39,368 bases of DNA from Kitasatospora sp. GAS204B (lineage in GTDB: Bacteria; Actinomycetota; Actinomycetes; Streptomycetales; Streptomycetaceae), in the NCBI RefSeq assembly GCF_029892155.1, contig NZ_JARZAG010000046.1, positions 1 through 39,368 on the forward strand, given 5' to 3'. The notes beneath the pieces were generated by a model that saw only the letters and a list, made by a program, of their open reading frames with translations, had not been told where the DNA came from and made no database searches. The position numbers were made by a program, and so were the translations under genes. Positions 7,962-15,367 of this stretch are shown one piece after another. Positions within the stretch are counted from its first letter, which is position 1. Each line of letters starts with the position of its first letter.

Positions 7962-8001
7962 CTCGCCAAGTGAAGCACTCACTCGCCAACTGGAGCGCTC
8001 A
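7962..8001. repeat. 20-bp tandem repeat upstream of argC
   Basis: CTCGCCAAGTGAAGCACTCA (7962-7981) is followed directly by CTCGCCAACTGGAGCGCTCA (7982-8001); 17 of 20 positions match. It ends 35 bases before the argC promoter. It may be a second regulatory site or a chance duplication; no family is recognised. Confidence 0.5.
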
Positions 8002-8035
8002 GTCACAGTGGACGGGCTGCCCCTCGCACAGCTCC

Positions 8036-8071
8036 TTGCATGAATGTTCCGAGTTGCGTATATTCATGCCA
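8036..8071 (+). promoter_or_regulatory. argC promoter with ARG-box-like palindrome
   Basis: TTGCAT (8036-8041) and TATATT (8059-8064) are 17 bases apart and form a good promoter. Overlapping both, GCATGAAT (8038-8045) and ATTCATGC (8062-8069) are perfect 8-base inverted arms, matching the TGAAT/ATTCA half-site character of ArgR operators (ARG boxes). Arginine-loaded ArgR, encoded at the end of the operon, would cover the promoter. The gene's ribosome binding site GAGGAGG follows at 8078-8084. Confidence 0.75.
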
Positions 8072-8092
8072 AGTCCTGAGGAGGAAGCAGTC

Positions 8093-9121
8093 ATGGCCTT
8101 GCGAGTCGCCGTTGCCGGAGCGAGCGGGTATGCGGGTGGTGAGGTGCTGCGCCTGCTGCTCTCGCATCCTGAGGTGGAGATCGGGGCGTTGACCGGTGGG
8201 TCGAACGCCGGGGTGAGGTTGGGGGAGCTGCAGCCGCATCTGGTGCCGTTGGCGGGGCGGGTGCTGGAGCCGACCACGCCGGAGGTGCTCGCGGGGCATG
8301 ACGTGGTCTTCCTCGGGTTGCCGCACGGGCAGTCGGCCGCGGTGGCGGCGGCGCTCGGCGAGGATGTGCTGGTGATCGACTGCGGGGCGGACTTCCGGCT
8401 CAAGGAGGCGGCGGACTGGGAGCGGTTCTACGGCTCCGCGCACGCCGGGACCTGGCCGTACGGGCTGCCCGAGCTGCCGGGGCACCGGGCCGCGTTGAAG
8501 GGGAGCAAGCGGATCGCGGTGCCGGGGTGCTATCCGACCGCCGTCTCGCTCGCGCTCTTTCCGGCCTACGCGGCGCGGTTGGCAGAGCCGGAGGCCGTGG
8601 TGGTGGCGGCCAGTGGGACCTCGGGGGCCGGCAAGGCGCCCAAGGTGAACCTGCTGGGCAGTGAGGTGATGGGGTCGGTCACGCCGTACGGGGTCGGCGG
8701 GGTGCACCGGCACACGCCGGAGATGGTGCAGAACCTGAGTCCGGTGGCGGGGGAGCGGGTCGGCGTGTCCTTCACGCCGACCCTGGTGCCGATGTCCCGG
8801 GGCATCCTGGCCACCTGCAGTGCCAAGGCCAAGCCGGGCGTGACCGCCGGGGACGTCCGGGCCGCGTACCAGGACGCCTACGCCGATGAGCCGTTCGTCC
8901 ATCTGCTGCCCGAACTGCAGTGGCCGCAGACCAAGTCGGTGTACGGCGCCAACACGGCGCTGGTCCAGGTGGTGCTGGACGAGCAGGTCGGCCGGATCGT
9001 CGCGATCAGCGCGATCGACAACCTGGTCAAGGGCACCGCCGGTGGCGCGGTGCAGAGCATGAACATCGCCCTGGGCCTGCCCGAGGAGTTGGGCCTTCCG
9101 CTGAACGGAGTCGCACCGTGA
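8093..9121 (+). CDS. argC: N-acetyl-gamma-glutamyl-phosphate reductase
   Basis: A 342-residue ArgC, catalysing NADPH-dependent reduction of N-acetylglutamyl phosphate to the semialdehyde, the third step of arginine synthesis. The NADP-binding GASGYAGGE is at residues 9-17; the catalytic cysteine is Cys146 in VPGCYPTA, the family signature; GVGGVHRHTPE supplies the conserved substrate-binding histidines. The ATG at 8093 lies 8 bases after GAGGAGG; an upstream in-frame start at 7916 is rejected because it would precede the promoter. First gene of argCJBDR; its stop overlaps the argJ start by 4 bases. Confidence 0.97.
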   Translation: MALRVAVAGASGYAGGEVLRLLLSHPEVEIGALTGGSNAGVRLGELQPHLVPLAGRVLEPTTPEVLAGHDVVFLGLPHGQSAAVAAALGEDVLVIDCGADFRLKEAADWERFYGSAHAGTWPYGLPELPGHRAALKGSKRIAVPGCYPTAVSLALFPAYAARLAEPEAVVVAASGTSGAGKAPKVNLLGSEVMGSVTPYGVGGVHRHTPEMVQNLSPVAGERVGVSFTPTLVPMSRGILATCSAKAKPGVTAGDVRAAYQDAYADEPFVHLLPELQWPQTKSVYGANTALVQVVLDEQVGRIVAISAIDNLVKGTAGGAVQSMNIALGLPEELGLPLNGVAP

Positions 9122-10344
9122 CGAGCCAGACCAACGCGCAGGCGCACGGCAACAACGCCAACAACGCCAACAACGAGCAGGCTCACGGCAACATCGGCGT
9201 CACCGCCGCCAAGGGCTTCCGCGCCGCCGGTGTCACGGCCGGGATCAAGGCCTCCGGGACCCCGGACCTCGCGCTCGTCGTCAACGACGGCCCGGCGTTC
9301 GCCGCGGCCGGCGTCTTCACCTCCAACCGGGTCAAGGCCGCTCCGGTGCTCTGGTCCGAGCAGGTGCTGAAGGGCGGTCAGTTGGCCGCCGTCATCCTCA
9401 ACTCGGGTGGTGCCAACGCCTGTACCGGACCCGCCGGGTTCCAGGACACGCACGCCACCGCGGAGCGGGTCGGCGCCGAACTGGGCGTCAGCGCGGGCGA
9501 GGTGGCGGTCTGCTCGACCGGCCTGATCGGTGAGCGGCTGCCGATGGACATCCTGCTGCCGGGCGTCGGGCTCGCGGCCAAGGAGCTCAGCGCGACCGGC
9601 GGTGGCGCGGCCGCGATCGCCATCAAGACCACCGACACGGTGCACAAGACCGCACAGGTCACCAAGAACGGCTGGACGGTCGGCGGGATGGCCAAGGGCG
9701 CGGGGATGCTCGCCCCGGGCCTGGCCACCATGCTCGTGGTCCTCACCACCGACGCCGCGGTGGACGCGGGCGAGTTGGACGACGCGCTGCGCGCCGCCAC
9801 CCGCACCACCTTCGACCGGGTGGATTCCGACGGCTGCATGTCGACCAACGACACCGTCCTGCTGCTCGCCTCCGGTGCGTCCGAGGTGGCGCCCCCCGCC
9901 GCCGAGTTCGCCGCGGCGGTCGAGCAGGTCTGCGCCGACCTGGCCCGGCAGCTGATCGGCGACGCCGAGGGTGCGAGCAAGGACATCCGGATCGACGTCA
10001 CCGGCGCGGCCACCGAGGACGAGGCGGTCACGGTCGCCCGCACCATCGCCCGCAACAACCTGCTCAAGTGCGCCATCCACGGCGAGGACCCCAACTGGGG
10101 CCGGGTGCTGGCCGCGATCGGCACCACCGACGCCGCCTTCGACCCGGACCGGTTGGACGTGGCGATCAACGGCGTCTGGGTCTGCCGGAACGGCTCGGTC
10201 GGCGAGGACCGCGACCTGGTCGATATGACGGACCGTCAGGTCGTGATCTCCGCGAACCTGAACGCGGGTTCGGCCCAAGCCACGGTGTGGACCAGCGACC
10301 TCACCGCCGACTACGTCCACGAGAACAGCGCCTACTCCACCTGA
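9118..10344 (+). CDS. argJ: Bifunctional glutamate N-acetyltransferase/ornithine acetyltransferase
   Basis: A 408-residue ArgJ, transferring acetyl from N-acetylornithine to glutamate and so closing the acetyl cycle. The self-cleavage site is visible in GMLAPGLATML, with Thr204 as the new N-terminal nucleophile of the beta chain. The GTG start at 9118 overlaps the argC stop, implying translational coupling. The first ~22 residues are an unusual Asn/Gln/Ala-rich tail containing the repeated triplet NNA, encoded by AACAACGCC repeats at 9151-9168 with a variant third unit to 9177; the family core begins near NIGVTAAKGF. The extra tail is not needed for the fold. Confidence 0.96.
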   Translation: MTSQTNAQAHGNNANNANNEQAHGNIGVTAAKGFRAAGVTAGIKASGTPDLALVVNDGPAFAAAGVFTSNRVKAAPVLWSEQVLKGGQLAAVILNSGGANACTGPAGFQDTHATAERVGAELGVSAGEVAVCSTGLIGERLPMDILLPGVGLAAKELSATGGGAAAIAIKTTDTVHKTAQVTKNGWTVGGMAKGAGMLAPGLATMLVVLTTDAAVDAGELDDALRAATRTTFDRVDSDGCMSTNDTVLLLASGASEVAPPAAEFAAAVEQVCADLARQLIGDAEGASKDIRIDVTGAATEDEAVTVARTIARNNLLKCAIHGEDPNWGRVLAAIGTTDAAFDPDRLDVAINGVWVCRNGSVGEDRDLVDMTDRQVVISANLNAGSAQATVWTSDLTADYVHENSAYST

Positions 10345-10362
10345 TCCCGGGGGACCGAGACC

Positions 10363-11295
10363 GTGCAGATCGCACCCAAGGGCGAACAGGCCCGCAACAA
10401 CACCGCGTTGCCCAAGGCGCTGACCCTCATCGAGGCGCTGCCCTGGCTGGAGCGGTTCCACGGCAAGACCGTGGTGATCAAGTTCGGCGGCAACGCCATG
10501 GTCGACGAGTCGCTCAAGGCGGCCTTCGCCCAGGACGTGGTCTTCCTGCGGTACGCGGGCCTGCACCCGGTGGTGGTGCACGGCGGCGGCCCGCAGATCA
10601 GCGCGCAGCTGGAGAAGCTGGGCCTGAAGTCCTCCTTCACCAACGGCCTGCGGGTCACCACCCCCGAGACCATGGACGTGGTCCGGATGGTGCTGGCCGG
10701 CCAGGTCCAGCGCGAGCTGGTCGGACTGCTCAACGAGCACGGGCCGTTCGCGGTCGGCATGACCGGCGAGGACGCGCACACCATGACCGCCGTCAAGCGG
10801 TACGCGGTGGTGGACGGCGAGCAGGTGGACATCGGCCTGGTCGGCGACATCGTCAACATCGAGGCGGGCGCGGTGAAGGCGCTGATCGCCGACGGCCGGA
10901 TCCCGGTGATCTCGTCGATCGCGCGCGGCGCCGACAACCACGTCTACAACATCAACGCGGACACCGCGGCCGCCGCCCTCGCCGCCGCGCTCGGCGCGGA
11001 GATGCTGGTGGTGCTCACCGATGTCGAGGGCCTCTACGCGGACTGGCCCAATTCCGACGACGTGATCAGCCAGCTCTCGGCGAGCGAGCTGGAAGCCATA
11101 CTGCCCACCTTGGCCAGCGGCATGCTGCCCAAGATGGAGGGCTGCCTGCGTGCGGTCCGCTCCGGCGTCGGCACCGCGCGCGTGCTGGACGGCCGGGTAC
11201 AGCACAGTCTGCTGCTGGAGATCTTCACCGACGAGGGGATCGGCACCATGGTGGTGCCGGACGACGAGAGCACCGTTCTTGGGGGACTGGCATGA
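10363..11295 (+). CDS. argB: Acetylglutamate kinase
   Basis: A 310-residue amino-acid-kinase-family protein that phosphorylates N-acetylglutamate with ATP, usually the arginine-feedback-controlled step. The phosphate-binding lysine motif KFGGNAM starts at Lys40; HGGGPQIS is the second glycine-rich loop; NINADTAAAALAAAL is the conserved nucleotide-site segment. The N-terminal helix ALTLIEALPWLERF is the type found in hexameric, arginine-sensitive NAGKs, so feedback inhibition is likely. GTG start at 10363 follows GGGGGA. The stop overlaps the argD ATG by 4 bases. Confidence 0.97.
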   Translation: MQIAPKGEQARNNTALPKALTLIEALPWLERFHGKTVVIKFGGNAMVDESLKAAFAQDVVFLRYAGLHPVVVHGGGPQISAQLEKLGLKSSFTNGLRVTTPETMDVVRMVLAGQVQRELVGLLNEHGPFAVGMTGEDAHTMTAVKRYAVVDGEQVDIGLVGDIVNIEAGAVKALIADGRIPVISSIARGADNHVYNINADTAAAALAAALGAEMLVVLTDVEGLYADWPNSDDVISQLSASELEAILPTLASGMLPKMEGCLRAVRSGVGTARVLDGRVQHSLLLEIFTDEGIGTMVVPDDESTVLGGLA

Positions 11296-12611
11296 ACGAC
11301 CAATCAAACGACCAGCCGAATGACCAGCCGAATGACCGGCCGAGCGCCCAACAGGCGGTGACCAACGCTGATCTGACGAAGCGTTATCAGCACTCGTTCG
11401 CCAACAACTACGGCACCCCCCGCCTCCCGCTGGTGCGCGGCGCGGGCGCGCTGCTCTGGGACGCGGACGGCAACGAGTACCTCGACCTGGTCGGCGGCAT
11501 CGCGGTCAACGCGCTCGGTACCGCGCACCCGGCGATCGTCGCCGCGGTGACCGCGCAGATCGGGCAACTCGGCCACGTCTCCAACCTGTTCACCGCCGAG
11601 CCGACCATCGCGCTGGCCGAGCGGCTGCTCGCGCTGGACGAGCGCCCCGGCCGGGTCTTCTTCTGCAACTCGGGCGCCGAGGCCAACGAGGCCGCTTTCA
11701 AGATCAGCCGGCTCACCGGTCGGACCCATGTGGTGGCCCTGGAAGGCGCTTTCCACGGCCGGACCATGGGCTCCCTCGCGCTCACCGGCCAGCCCGGCAA
11801 GCAGGCCCCGTTCCTCCCGCTGCCCGGCGAGGTGACCCACGTCCCGTTCGGTGACGTCGAGGCCTTGCGGGCAGCCGTCAGCACCGCGACGGCGGCCGTC
11901 GTGCTGGAGCCGATCCAGGGCGAGAACGGCGCCGTCCCGCTGCCGGCGGGCTACCTGCGGGCGGCCCGGGAGATCACCCGGGCGACCGGGACCCTGCTGA
12001 TCCTGGACGAGATCCAGACCGGCATCGGTCGCACCGGCCACTGGTTCGCGCACCAGGCCGAGCCGGGCATCGAGCCGGACGTCGTCACGCTGGCCAAGGG
12101 CCTGGGCGGCGGGCTGCCGATCGGCGCCGTGATCGCCTACGGCGAGGCCGGCGAGCTGCTCCAGCCCGGTCAGCACGGCACCACCTTCGGCGGAAACCCG
12201 GTGGTCGCGGCGGCCGCCCTCGCGGTGCTCGACACCATCGAGTCGCAGGGCCTGCTGGCCCAGGTGCGAACGGTCGGCGAGCGGCTGCGGACCGGCGTCG
12301 AGGCGCTCGGCGATCCCCTGGTCGCGCAGGTGCGTGGCGCCGGCCTGTTGCTCGGGATCGTGCTCACCGAGCCGCTCGCCGCCGAGATCCAGTCCGCCGC
12401 CCAGCGCGCCGGCTTCCTGGTGAACGCGGCCGTGCCGGACGCCGTGCGACTGGTCCCGCCGCTGATCCTCACTGAGGCGCAGGCCGACGCTTTCCTCGCC
12501 GCACTGCCGGCGATCCTGCGCGAGGCCCGGCAGCAGCGGGCGCTCCAGCTCGGGCAGGAGCCTGCGGCCCAGGCCCGGCAGGACGACCCGGCCGCGCAGG
12601 CGCGAGGCTAG
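11292..12611 (+). CDS. argD: Acetylornithine aminotransferase
   Basis: A 439-residue class III PLP-dependent aminotransferase making N-acetylornithine from the semialdehyde. The pyridoxal lysine is Lys269 in TLAKGLGGGLP; the PLP-contacting block is FFCNSGAEANEAAFK, and LILDEIQTGIGRTG carries the cofactor aspartate. The start overlaps the argB stop (ATGA). The first ~17 residues are a short repeat of Asn-Asp-Gln-Pro encoded by 12-base units, and the C-terminus ends in an Ala/Gln/Arg-rich tail; both lie outside the usual ArgD core. The much longer upstream open frame is a shadow over argB. Confidence 0.96.
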   Translation: MNDQSNDQPNDQPNDRPSAQQAVTNADLTKRYQHSFANNYGTPRLPLVRGAGALLWDADGNEYLDLVGGIAVNALGTAHPAIVAAVTAQIGQLGHVSNLFTAEPTIALAERLLALDERPGRVFFCNSGAEANEAAFKISRLTGRTHVVALEGAFHGRTMGSLALTGQPGKQAPFLPLPGEVTHVPFGDVEALRAAVSTATAAVVLEPIQGENGAVPLPAGYLRAAREITRATGTLLILDEIQTGIGRTGHWFAHQAEPGIEPDVVTLAKGLGGGLPIGAVIAYGEAGELLQPGQHGTTFGGNPVVAAAALAVLDTIESQGLLAQVRTVGERLRTGVEALGDPLVAQVRGAGLLLGIVLTEPLAAEIQSAAQRAGFLVNAAVPDAVRLVPPLILTEAQADAFLAALPAILREARQQRALQLGQEPAAQARQDDPAAQARG

Positions 12612-12629
12612 TCCGGGAGAATCATCATC

Positions 12630-13256
12630 ATGACCGCGTCCCCCTCCGACCAGCCCGCCGAGCAGGCGTCCGACCAGCCCACCGGCCAGTCCATCGGCCG
12701 GTCCGCCGAGCAGCATGCCGAGCAGTCCGCCGCCGGCCCGACGCCGCAGGTCCCACAGACCCGCACGGCGCGCCACCGGCGGATCGTGGACCTGCTGACC
12801 CGTCAGCCGGTGCGCTCGCAGAGCCAACTGGCCAAGCTGCTGGCCGATGACGGACTGGTGGTCACCCAGGCCACCCTCTCCCGGGACCTGGACGAGCTGG
12901 GCGCGGTCAAGATCCGCAACCGGGACGGTGCGCTGATCTACGCCGTCCCGGCCGAGGGCGGCGACCGCACGCCGCGCGCGCCGATGGGGGAGTCGGCCAG
13001 CGAGGGACGGATGGCGCGGCTGGCCGGAGAGCTGATGGTCTCGGCCACCGCCTCCGGCAACCTGGTGGTGCTGCGCACCCCGCCGGGCGCGGCGCAGTTC
13101 CTCGCCTCAGCGATCGACACGGCCGGGGTGCACGAGATCATCGGCACCATCGCGGGCGACGACACGGTCCTGCTGATCAGCCGGGACCCGTCCGGCGGCC
13201 AGGCGCTGGCGGACCACCTGATGCAGCTGGCGCAGGCTCGGACGGAGCGCCAGTAG
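12630..13256 (+). CDS. argR: Arginine repressor ArgR
   Basis: A 208-residue ArgR. After a low-complexity Ser/Asp/Gln/Pro/Ala head of about 43 residues, residues ~45-110 form the winged-helix DNA-binding domain (RHRRIVDLLTRQPV, then VTQATLSRDLDELG), and residues ~125-205 form the oligomerisation/arginine-binding domain with GTIAGDDTVLLISRD, which holds the Asp pair that contacts arginine. Typical actinobacterial ArgR proteins are about 160-180 residues, so the head is extra. It likely represses argC and argG through the ARG-box palindromes in this window. It follows argD by 18 bases. Confidence 0.96.
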   Translation: MTASPSDQPAEQASDQPTGQSIGRSAEQHAEQSAAGPTPQVPQTRTARHRRIVDLLTRQPVRSQSQLAKLLADDGLVVTQATLSRDLDELGAVKIRNRDGALIYAVPAEGGDRTPRAPMGESASEGRMARLAGELMVSATASGNLVVLRTPPGAAQFLASAIDTAGVHEIIGTIAGDDTVLLISRDPSGGQALADHLMQLAQARTERQ

Positions 13257-13314
13257 CTCATCTGGGGCTGGGGCTGCGGCTCGGTGTTGCCACCGAGTAC
13301 GCGGGGCAGCAGAC

Positions 13315-13382
13315 AGCAAATAGCAAACAGCAAACAGCAGGTAACAAACAGCAGGTAACAAACAGCAGGTAACAAACAGCAG
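13315..13382. repeat. 14-bp A-rich tandem repeat between argR and ferredoxin
   Basis: GTAACAAACAGCAG is repeated three times without change (13341-13354, 13355-13368, 13369-13382), preceded from 13315 by degenerate AGCAAACAGC units. The tract is A-rich in a high-GC background and therefore stands out. The reverse strand gives Cys/Leu-rich open frames that are probably artefacts of the repeat. No function is evident. Confidence 0.85.
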
Positions 13383-13472
13383 GCGGCACGCAGCGATCAG
13401 CAGGGCAGGGGCGGGATCCGGCCATTCTCCATCGACCTCGGTTCGGTCGGGCGTGTGCATCTCAACCGAGCG

Positions 13473-13491
13473 TTAGGTTGGCCTCACGGAA
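13473..13491 (+). promoter_or_regulatory. Candidate iron box (DmdR/IdeR site)
   Basis: TTAGGTTGGCCTCACGGAA matches 15 of 19 positions of the DmdR/IdeR iron-box consensus TTAGGTTAGGCTCACCTAA. It lies 52 bases upstream of the ferredoxin start, a position where iron-loaded repressor would block transcription of the ferredoxin-P450 pair. Confidence 0.55.
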
Positions 13492-13543
13492 CGTTGGTTG
13501 CCCCAGGCAACCGGCCCACCTACGCGCCCAACGAGGTCCCGCC

Positions 13544-13843
13544 ATGCACGTGACTGTCGATCAGGACCGCTGCTGCAGCTCCGGCCAGTGTGTGTTGACC
13601 GCCCCCGACGTCTTCGACCAGAGCGAGGAGGACGGCCTGGTGCTGCTGCTCCAGGACCGTCCCGACCCCGTCCACCTCCCCAAGCTTCGTACCGCCGCCG
13701 CCCTCTGCCCGGGCGGCGCCATCACCGTCCATGCCGTTCATGCCGTCCTGGCCGAGCAGGCCGAGCAGGCCGAACACGCCGAGCAGGCCGAACGCACCGA
13801 GCGGGCCGACCGGCCCCAGCAGGTTGAGGGGGTCCAGGCATGA
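13544..13843 (+). CDS. [3Fe-4S]-type ferredoxin, P450 partner
   Basis: A 99-residue ferredoxin of the kind that feeds electrons to actinobacterial P450s. Cluster ligands are Cys10 and Cys16 (a C-x5-C motif, DRCCSSGQC) and Cys55 in ALCPGGAI; the extra Cys11 is next to the first ligand. Three ligands with CP at the third point to a [3Fe-4S] cluster. The last ~30 residues form an Ala/Glu-rich repetitive tail (AEQAEQAEHAEQ), beyond the normal ~63-residue fold. The ATG at 13544 follows GAGG; an earlier in-frame start would overlap the iron box. It overlaps the P450 start by 4 bases. Confidence 0.92.
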   Translation: MHVTVDQDRCCSSGQCVLTAPDVFDQSEEDGLVLLLQDRPDPVHLPKLRTAAALCPGGAITVHAVHAVLAEQAEQAEHAEQAERTERADRPQQVEGVQA

Positions 13844-15015
13844 GCATCGTCGAGGAGATCAGCTTCCCGGCGCCGCGCGAGCAGGGCTGCCCCTTCGACC
13901 CGCCGCCCGCCTACCGCCGCGCCGCCACCAAGATCGCCCTCTGGGACGGCAGCCCCTGCTGGATGGTGACCGGCTATCAGGACGTGCGCTCGGCGCTGAG
14001 TGACCGCCGCTTCAGCGCCGACAGCCGCCACCCCGCCTTCCCGTTCCTGCTCCCCGGCCAGGAGGTGCGCCGCGAGAAGCCGCCGTTCCTGCGCCTGGAC
14101 GACCCCGAGCACTCCCGGGTGCGCAAGATGCTCACCACCGACTTCCTGATCAAGCGGGTCGAGGCGATGCGCCCCGAGATCCAGCGGATCGTCGACGAGC
14201 AGCTCGACACCATGGTCGCGAACGGCTCGCCCGCCGACCTGGTGGCCGAATTCGCCCTGCCGGTCCCGTCCCTGGTGATCTGCGACCTGCTCGGCGTGCC
14301 GTACGAGGACCACGAGTTCTTCCAGCGCCAGAGCGTGCGCCTGCTGGACAGCACGGTCCCGCCGGGTGAGGCGCGGGTCGCCTTCGACCTGCTGATCGCG
14401 TACCTGACCGAGCTGGTCGCGAGCGGGCGCGTCGGGTCCCAGGGCATCCTCGCCAAGCTCGCCGCCCGCGACGACCTGACGGCCGAGGAACTCGCCAACA
14501 ACGGGCTGCTGCTCCTGATCGCGGGCCACGAGACGACCGCGCACATGACCTCGCTCTCCACCCTCGCCCTGCTGCGCAACCCGGCCCAGGCCGACCGGCT
14601 GCGGGCCGAGCCCGAGCTGATCAACGGCGCGGTCGAGGAACTGCTGCGCTACCTCACCATCGTGGACACCGGGCTGCCCCGGGTGGCGCTGGAGGACATC
14701 GAGCTGAGCGACGGCCTGGTGGTCAAGGAGGGCGAGGCCGTGCTGCTGATGCTCTCCATCGCCAACCGCGACGAGGAGCTGTTCCCCGGCGGCGCGGAGC
14801 TGGACGTCGCCCGCGACGCCCGCCGCCACCTCGCCTTCGGCTTCGGGGTGCACCAGTGCCTGGGTCAGCCGCTGGCCAGGGCCGAGTTGCAGATCGCGCT
14901 GTCGACGCTGCTGCGCCGGCTGCCGCAGCTGCGGTTGGCGGTGCCGTTCGAGGAGGTCGCGTTCCGCAACGAGACGCTGATCTACGGGCTGAAGGAGCTG
15001 CCGGTCGCCTGGTAG
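13840..15015 (+). CDS. Cytochrome P450, CYP105-like
   Basis: A 391-residue soluble bacterial P450. The I-helix oxygen-activation motif AGHETT is at residues 228-233, an ExxR motif is EELLR in the K-helix, and the heme-thiolate loop FGFGVHQCLGQ places the axial ligand at Cys340. The AGHETT and FGxGVHQCLGQ pattern resembles the CYP105 group of streptomycetes, known for hydroxylating diverse small molecules; the class assignment is by eye. It is translationally coupled to its ferredoxin; no reductase is nearby, so a genomic ferredoxin reductase must supply electrons. The pair sits between argR and argG, with no evident link to arginine. Confidence 0.95.
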   Translation: MSIVEEISFPAPREQGCPFDPPPAYRRAATKIALWDGSPCWMVTGYQDVRSALSDRRFSADSRHPAFPFLLPGQEVRREKPPFLRLDDPEHSRVRKMLTTDFLIKRVEAMRPEIQRIVDEQLDTMVANGSPADLVAEFALPVPSLVICDLLGVPYEDHEFFQRQSVRLLDSTVPPGEARVAFDLLIAYLTELVASGRVGSQGILAKLAARDDLTAEELANNGLLLLIAGHETTAHMTSLSTLALLRNPAQADRLRAEPELINGAVEELLRYLTIVDTGLPRVALEDIELSDGLVVKEGEAVLLMLSIANRDEELFPGGAELDVARDARRHLAFGFGVHQCLGQPLARAELQIALSTLLRRLPQLRLAVPFEEVAFRNETLIYGLKELPVAW

Positions 15016-15094
15016 CAGCCGCAGATCCGGGTCCGTCAGCTCTGGTGGATCATCGGATGGACTGCTACTACTGCTGACCGTGCGGATCACCAGA

Positions 15095-15120
15095 ACGAGC
15101 GAGACCAACGAGCGAGACCA
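15095..15120. repeat. 13-bp direct repeat
   Basis: ACGAGCGAGACCA is repeated exactly at 15095-15107 and 15108-15120, immediately before the large hairpin that follows the P450 gene. Confidence 0.7.
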
Positions 15121-15172
15121 CCGTCGGGACGGTGGCGGAGTGGCCGGTCCACTCCGCCACCGTCCCGACGGT
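15120..15172 (+). terminator. Strong hairpin terminator after P450
   Basis: A perfect 24-base-pair stem: 15120-15143 pairs with 15149-15172 around the 5-base loop CCGGT. A short T run (CCTGTTT) follows. It separates the ferredoxin-P450 unit from the argG promoter, and the symmetry would allow it to work from either side. Confidence 0.8.
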
Positions 15173-15282
15173 CCTGTTTCCGGTGGTCGGCGACCACCCG
15201 CTCAGGCAGGCGCTGCCGGCCCGCTGCCGGCCCGTGCCCACGACCGGGCCGGGTGCCTGGATGTCGAGTTTCCCGCCGCGCT

Positions 15283-15315
15283 TTGAGTTTCATACGGTGT
15301 CGTGCATACTTATGC
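15283..15315 (+). promoter_or_regulatory. argG promoter and ARG-box-like palindrome
   Basis: TTGAGT (15283-15288) and CATACT (15305-15310), 16 bases apart, are a plausible promoter. GCATA (15304-15308) and TATGC (15311-15315) form a palindrome over the -10 region, and a related half-site TTTCATAC lies at 15288-15295. This resembles ARG boxes and suggests that ArgR controls argGH separately from argC. Confidence 0.6.
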
Positions 15316-15367
15316 CTATCACCGCATGAGCCACTAGCAACTTGAGCCACCGAAGAAGGAGAAAGCC

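Noticed and set aside
7916..8092. N-terminal extension of ArgC
   Set aside because: It would start before the argC promoter and ARG box; the ATG at 8093 has an ideal ribosome binding site.
8878..11307. 809-codon minus-strand ORF across argJ and argB
   Set aside because: Antisense shadow of high-GC genes, rich in Arg, His, Asp and Gly with no recognisable domain.
13305..13390. Possible CRISPR array
   Set aside because: The 14-bp units are contiguous with no spacers and no cas genes are nearby.
12938..13460. Minus-strand Cys/Leu-rich ORFs over the tandem repeat
   Set aside because: The CYLLFVTCCLL-like peptide comes from translating the 14-bp repeat; no ribosome binding site or coding bias.
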